A stretch of DNA of 24,871 nucleotides from an uncultured Akkermansia sp. (GTDB lineage Bacteria > Verrucomicrobiota > Verrucomicrobiia > Verrucomicrobiales > Akkermansiaceae): NCBI GenBank assembly GCA_904501955.1, contig CAJGCY010000024.1, positions 1-24,871 of the forward strand, read 5' to 3'. Numbering within the stretch: position 1 is the first letter of the stretch; every line of letters begins with the position of its first letter. Positions 22,201 through 24,871 of the stretch are shown one piece after another. The position numbers and the translations under genes are program-made. A model generated the notes under the pieces. It searched no databases. It had not been told where the DNA came from and worked only from the letters and a program-made list of their open reading frames with translations.

Positions 22201-22851
22201 CTGGCTGACAAAGGGCTGGCTGTAGTCCACCGGAGGAACGTAAGAGCCGGTGTCCAGCGTGGAGGTCGTGTTGAGGGTGACGCCGGTGACGTAATTCAGG
22301 TTCACGTAGTAACCGTTAGTGACTGTGTTGCTGCCGGCTTTTAAGTCACTTGTTTTATAAAGGTCAAAACTTTCTCCTGCTGTGTTCTTAGCAGATACGA
22401 CTACGCCGTTAGTGGAGCTGTTGGTAATGTACAGCGTAAGGCTGTCATTCACGGCGTATTTGTTGAGGTTGTCATATGAAATGTTAATTTCGGAAGCTTT
22501 CCATGCTTTGTTGTCCCAATATCCGCTGAGGTAGGGTTCACGTGAGCCGTTATCTACGGAGGTGTCTGCATTATCGGCTAAACCATAATCTGCGGCATTG
22601 TCATCCCACAACAACATGTAACCTCCGCTCTTGTAGTCATTGGAGTTCACGTAGCTGACCAGTGAGCTGAGGCTGATGGTGAGCTCTACAGAGGTGTTGG
22701 CTGCAGATTCTACCGCAAAATAGCCTTTACCATTGTAAATGACGTTATTCTCCTCATCACACCATGCGTTTGTCAGGTCGGTGTATGTGGCTGCGTAAGC
22801 ATGGCTGAAACAAGCGGCGAGAAGGGCTGAGAGAAAGAGTGTCCTTTTCAT
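19291..22851 (-). CDS. Large PEP-CTERM SGNH-hydrolase surface protein
   Basis: A 1186-residue exported protein. A signal peptide (1-20) is followed by a beta-rich N-terminal domain (about 21-220). The SGNH domain covers about 225-510, with nucleophile Ser233 (FLGDSITHG), Asn345 (MMGTNDLL) and Asp481/His484 (GDRLHPNDQG). A lectin- or LamG-like region (about 511-690) follows, then Gly/Asn/Val beta-helix repeats of the type INGGTITGDINAGG (about 750-960) and an autotransporter-like linker. The C-terminus (1163-1186) is a PEP-CTERM signal: VPEP, a hydrophobic helix and a run of Arg, recognised by exosortase for processing and surface attachment. It is a paralogue of the smaller SGNH protein at 13768-15054 with surface-display parts added. 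It likely deacetylates a polysaccharide alongside the neighbouring sulfatase; substrate unknown. Confidence 0.9.
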   Translation of the reverse strand: MKRTLFLSALLAACFSHAYAATYTDLTNAWCDEENNVIYNGKGYFAVESAANTSVELTISLSSLVSYVNSNDYKSGGYMLLWDDNAADYGLADNADTSVDNGSREPYLSGYWDNKAWKASEINISYDNLNKYAVNDSLTLYITNSSTNGVVVSAKNTAGESFDLYKTSDLKAGSNTVTNGYYVNLNYVTGVTLNTTSTLDTGSYVPPVDYSQPFVSQRTDGTTVGRVTFLGDSITHGVDDQSYRWQFFKILTDNGIENEIVGPREGYYSTPGHTEDAGSSYGGAEFANVHLAQASGRTHNIISGSTSASVDGKNYSSGVNYSGHSTASTAESFDSNTWFCMMGTNDLLSDTSDPVSTDTYCTQIQKMLGGSVSYDTTTGTYNWVEGESWGTMATIVSDVCNEGDTFYMLSITPWGAHANHNRNEDHFAAQEFNRNLEAWTKAYSASTGTNVVYVDVTRGMVDITSDKCFTGHDAFFNKPGDRLHPNDQGTILMAGNLAQAMGIGGRTAGLQRMGTTSWSGATVGTNGTVAAGEAYLYGENAFTMEGGYTVDFSANFGDGAANGWSSADNALSISLGDGTNSGTLNLSEGYIMWGSDVLFCWDNSTLAEEGNIRIAWHNGNTTDNVLSGYYVWLGDMLIGQGLNATEGQGLNGIIISASGANGTVNNLTWTDTAYAPTTEGMVSTENAYLTQQDAAAVSGHVSNTSLLPMPITLRVNTADTSGVDYSATTDTAAASAAYLVTNSTASDTKTIKLTSAAGWSGITNCNHSGDINVQVTGKTVSTIFGTMNGADAGNLTLEVVSGAEIGNGLYSGQTAAIAGAYNNANAQSFNLFVHGGQVMGDIVGGTVNNGCVIEKVNLTINNGTVNGSVIGGSKTNGKVVSASIVINGGTITGDINAGGNGGAIGDTSVTIKGGVIKGNIVKGNASRINGGQASVTVEGNKAKIGTNNNGSITADTVTFRDVTASSYSDGFDKYSGTVTAEKLTLDNVNVDVLATLDVKAIEVVNGSTTSVILGNTATLATLTLDSDTVFGAFKAAEARTANTASETTISVGTLTAGTGATLNANLKFSADSTLNLAGSLAMGSSVELASGMTLGLSPEMLEKLYSGVSLELFTGVDSLKLDGEDITAGTTLPADDIFSGLSADYTYEMGFNGGVVSLSATMVPEPTTATLSLLALAALAARRRRR

Positions 22852-22917
22852 GGTGTGACGATGTGCGTGATGCTGGAAATTTGTAATCCCTATAAGTCTG
22901 GAAGGGGATTCGATTAA

Positions 22918-22945
22918 ATTTTAGCAAGTGAGCCGCAGAAATCAA
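22918..22945 (-). promoter_or_regulatory. Candidate promoter of the PEP-CTERM gene
   Basis: TTGATT (22940-22945) and TAAAAT (22918-22923, 5 of 6) are 16 bases apart on the minus strand. The leader would be about 60 nt. It lies in the 214-base divergent gap shared with ridA. Confidence 0.5.
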
Positions 22946-23005
22946 GCCAAAAGTTGCACTAACAATGAAAAAAAGCAAAATCATGGTAAAATTATTGGAA
23001 ATGCC

Positions 23006-23034
23006 TTGCAAAAAGCAGGTGAATAGGGTATTTT
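23006..23034 (+). promoter_or_regulatory. Candidate promoter of ridA-coaC
   Basis: TTGCAA (23006-23011) and TATTTT (23029-23034) are 17 bases apart, each matching 4 of 6 consensus bases. Predicted start near 23041, leader about 25 nt and rich in AAC repeats with no Shine-Dalgarno sequence. Confidence 0.45.
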
Positions 23035-23065
23035 GGTGGGGTAACAACACAACAACATAGCAACT

Positions 23066-23527
23066 ATGCAGCTCAATACAGCAGTACTCGCAGAGAAGGG
23101 GCTTAAGCTGAATCCGGCACCGGCTCCCGTAGGTTCTTACGTCAATTGCATTCGCACCGGCAACTACCTGCACTTGTCCGGCGGCATCTCCATCAACGGG
23201 GATGTGTCCTACTTCGGCAAGTTGGGGCAGAATGTGAGCATAGAAGACGGCCAGAAGGCCGCGCAGGCAGCCATTTTGAACCGCTTGGCGGTGATTGAGG
23301 CGGAGCTGGGCGGTTTTGAGAAGCTCAAGAAGATTGTTGCCATCAACGGTTTTGTGAACTGCACGCCGGACTTCACGGATCAGGCGAAGGTGCTCAACGG
23401 GGCATCCGACCTGTTGGTTGCGCTGTTCGGACCGGAGGCTGCGCACTCCCGCTCCGCTGTGGGCGTGGTGAGCCTGCCGCTCGGCGTGGCGGTGGAAATC
23501 AACATGATTGTTGAGATTGAAGCTTAA
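23066..23527 (+). CDS. RidA family (YjgF/UK114) protein
   Basis: A 153-residue member of the RidA superfamily, of the longer YjgF-like subgroup (typical RidA is about 130). The family forms trimers that hydrolyse reactive enamine/imine intermediates from PLP enzymes. YLHLSGGISINGD (35-47), the SRSAVGVVSLPLGVAVEI block (128-145) with the substrate-binding Arg129, and Glu144 are all present. The N-terminus (LAEKGLKLNPAPAPVGSYVNCIRTGNYL) fits the longer cytoplasmic subgroup, so imine deaminase activity is probable but not certain. It is followed after 27 bases by coaC on the same strand, suggesting a two-gene operon. Confidence 0.9.
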   Translation: MQLNTAVLAEKGLKLNPAPAPVGSYVNCIRTGNYLHLSGGISINGDVSYFGKLGQNVSIEDGQKAAQAAILNRLAVIEAELGGFEKLKKIVAINGFVNCTPDFTDQAKVLNGASDLLVALFGPEAAHSRSAVGVVSLPLGVAVEINMIVEIEA

Positions 23528-23554
23528 GGAATAAAAGGGTAGGGGGAGAGCGCC

Positions 23555-24091
23555 ATGGCAACGGTCATACTCGGGGTGTGCGGCTCCATTGCCGCTTATA
23601 AGGCGGCGGATGTGGCTTCTCGCTTGGTGAAGCTGGGGCATGAGGTGCACTGCGTGTGCACGCCCACGGCTTTGCAGTTTGTGACGCCACTCACGCTCAT
23701 GACGCTCTCCCGCAACCCGGTCATTACGACCTTTGAGGACGAGACCGGCAGCTGGGTGCCGGTGCACATCGACCTCGCGCAGCGTGCGGATGTGCTGGCT
23801 ATCGTGCCTGCCTCCGCCAACACGATGGCATGCATGGCGCAAGGCTTCGCGCCGAATGCCCTCACGAGCCTGTACCTGGCAAACCGCGCGCCGGTACTCA
23901 TTTTCCCCGCCATGAACGGCAACATGTGGATCCACCCCGCCACACAGCAAAATGCCGCCATTCTCGCCGCTCGTGAAAATCACCGCATCATCGGCCCCGC
24001 GGAGAGCGGTATGCTTGCCTGCGGGGTAGAAGGCAAGGGCCGCCTGGTGGATGTGGACACCATTGTGCAAGAGATTGTAGCCGCGCTGTAA
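23555..24091 (+). CDS. coaC: Phosphopantothenoylcysteine decarboxylase, stand-alone
   Basis: A 178-residue FMN-dependent flavoprotein of the HFCD family. It decarboxylates 4'-phosphopantothenoylcysteine to 4'-phosphopantetheine in coenzyme A synthesis. GVCGSIAAYKAADV (7-20) binds the FMN phosphate, His71 (VHIDLAQRAD) is the catalytic base, PAMNGNMW (118-125) is the PxMNxxMW substrate motif, and LACGVEGKGR (154-163) carries the catalytic-flap Cys156. In most bacteria CoaC is fused to CoaB (Dfp, about 400 residues). Here the frame stops cleanly after the decarboxylase and no CoaB follows, so CoaB must be elsewhere. A purine-rich GGGGGAGAG site precedes the ATG. Confidence 0.88.
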   Translation: MATVILGVCGSIAAYKAADVASRLVKLGHEVHCVCTPTALQFVTPLTLMTLSRNPVITTFEDETGSWVPVHIDLAQRADVLAIVPASANTMACMAQGFAPNALTSLYLANRAPVLIFPAMNGNMWIHPATQQNAAILAARENHRIIGPAESGMLACGVEGKGRLVDVDTIVQEIVAAL

Positions 24092-24146
24092 GCCGGGGAG
24101 TTCCCGAGGCATGCAGTTATATCGGAGCTTCAAATTCGCCTCTGCT

Positions 24147-24640
24147 GCGCGATAAATCGGAAGTTGGAGGGGTGTTTGTTGAATAATTTGCGAGCGCCAG
24201 CGCCTGCCACGGCGTAGCTGCGCAGCAGCGAAGACGGGAGCGGAATTCAGAGCCCCGGAGGGGCGCCATCCAATAGCCCGGCGGTGGAGCGGCGAAGCCG
24301 CGGAACCCCGGGTAGCGTAAAAAAATAAAATTGAGCCCGGAGCGACGGAGCGAAGCGACGCAGCGTAGGCCGACATATAATGGCGAGGACCGGAGCGAAG
24401 CGACGCTCCGAGCCGGGGTGGCGCGTGTTTTTTGTGTTTGCGACATTTTGAAACAATGCGGCATTTTTGCGCTACGCTTTATGCCACCCCCGGGGTTCGC
24501 ATTTATTTTTTTGGGGCGGTTCCCGGGGTTCCGCCCCTTACGGGGCTTCACCGCCGGGCTATTTTATACCGCCCCTCCGGGGCTCAAAATCCCGCTCGCT
24601 GACGCTCGCAAACTCCCCTTCAACTTCCGATTTATCGGGC
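24147..24640. repeat. TIR-bounded interspersed repeat, about 494 bp
   Basis: It starts GCGCGATAAATCGGAAGTTG and ends CAACTTCCGATTTATCGGGC, inverted copies. The interior right half is nearly the same as 16330-16570. Frames in it are repeat translations, not genes. With the flanks 24092-24146 and 24641-24712, where I see nothing else, it fills the gap after coaC. Confidence 0.8.
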
Positions 24641-24712
24641 ACGGATGCCTTATTAGGTGTTCCCCTATCAACGCATCTCAAACAACCCGCTTACCCGGGG
24701 GATGGAGGCTCC

Positions 24713-24871
24713 TCAGTTTTGCCTGGGAGTCATGGGGCAGGTGACGGCAACAGGGGGATTTTCCGCGAGTAAGGTGTGCTCCAGCGCGGTGCACAGGCGG
24801 GAGTGCAGGTGTTGCAGGGTGATGTTCTGGCTTTCCGGCAGGCTGTTGGCAGCAAGCAGCAATTGCAACCA
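24713..24871 (-). CDS. C-terminal end of a minus-strand gene (partial)
   Basis: An open frame enters from the right edge and ends with TGA at 24713-24715. The visible 52 residues begin WLQLLLAANSLPESQNITLQ and end PMTPRQN. The segment has a helical, Leu-rich start (amphipathic pattern over about residues 1-36) and a proline-containing tail, as expected for the end of a soluble protein. The N-terminal part lies outside the window and I cannot name the family. The only evidence that it is coding is the open frame and amphipathic pattern. Confidence 0.5.
   Translation of the reverse strand, partial: WLQLLLAANSLPESQNITLQHLHSRLCTALEHTLLAENPPVAVTCPMTPRQN

Noticed and set aside
22757..24376. 539-codon minus-strand frame across ridA, coaC and the divergent promoters
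   Set aside because: It is antisense to two well-recognised genes and begins inside a repeat element. No family features are seen.
1..24871. tRNA, rRNA or riboswitch genes
   Set aside because: I saw no cloverleaf with a TTC-type T-loop, no rRNA-like stretch and no recognisable riboswitch core in the intergenic regions.

Overview
The window looks like a chromosomal segment of a Verrucomicrobiota bacterium, most likely Akkermansiaceae-like. The reasons are a very large secreted SGNH esterase ending in a VPEP...RRRRR PEP-CTERM tail, a secreted sulfatase with a PA14-like tail, few obvious Shine-Dalgarno sequences, and GC-rich interspersed repeats with conserved inverted ends. The genus is inferred from family patterns, not from a search. 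Almost all genes lie on the minus strand; only ridA and coaC are on the plus strand.

Region A (about 229-12279, read right to left) is the most unusual part. It is a tight minus-strand run of: a MotA/TolQ/ExbB-like channel protein; a signal-peptide/TM/FHA protein; a 44-residue single-TM protein; an ExbD/TolR-like protein with an Asp in its TM helix; a compact canonical FHA protein; a membrane protein with an extracytoplasmic metzincin protease and a cytoplasmic FHA domain; a TM protein of unknown family; a repeat-rich FHA protein; a membrane PP2C phosphatase with a long Thr/Pro stalk; a membrane Ser/Thr kinase with a long charged helix; and a secreted NlpC/P60-like protein. The pieces suggest a phospho-Thr circuit. 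Kinase and phosphatase would write and erase the mark, four FHA proteins would read it, and the circuit would control an ion-driven ExbBD-type complex and extracytoplasmic hydrolases. I do not recognise this combination as a named system.

Region B (12310-16031) holds housekeeping and metabolic genes: pflA and hpt lead directly into region A; an SGNH hydrolase and a YghZ-type aldo/keto reductase lie upstream.

Region C (16704-22851) is a secreted glycan-degradation block: a sulfatase and a 1186-residue PEP-CTERM SGNH esterase that is a paralogue of the smaller SGNH protein in region B. Region D (23066-24091) has divergent ridA and a stand-alone coaC. The C-terminal end of one more minus-strand gene enters from the right edge.

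The long non-coding stretches (1-145, 16129-16578, 19055-19212, 24147-24640) belong to one family of repeat elements whose ends match GATAAATCGGAAGTTGAAG in inverted orientation. A degenerate single end at 13755-13776 supplies the stop codon of the small SGNH gene. Several promoters can be read by eye. Two of them (aldo/keto reductase and sulfatase) sit so close to the start codon that their transcripts should be nearly leaderless.
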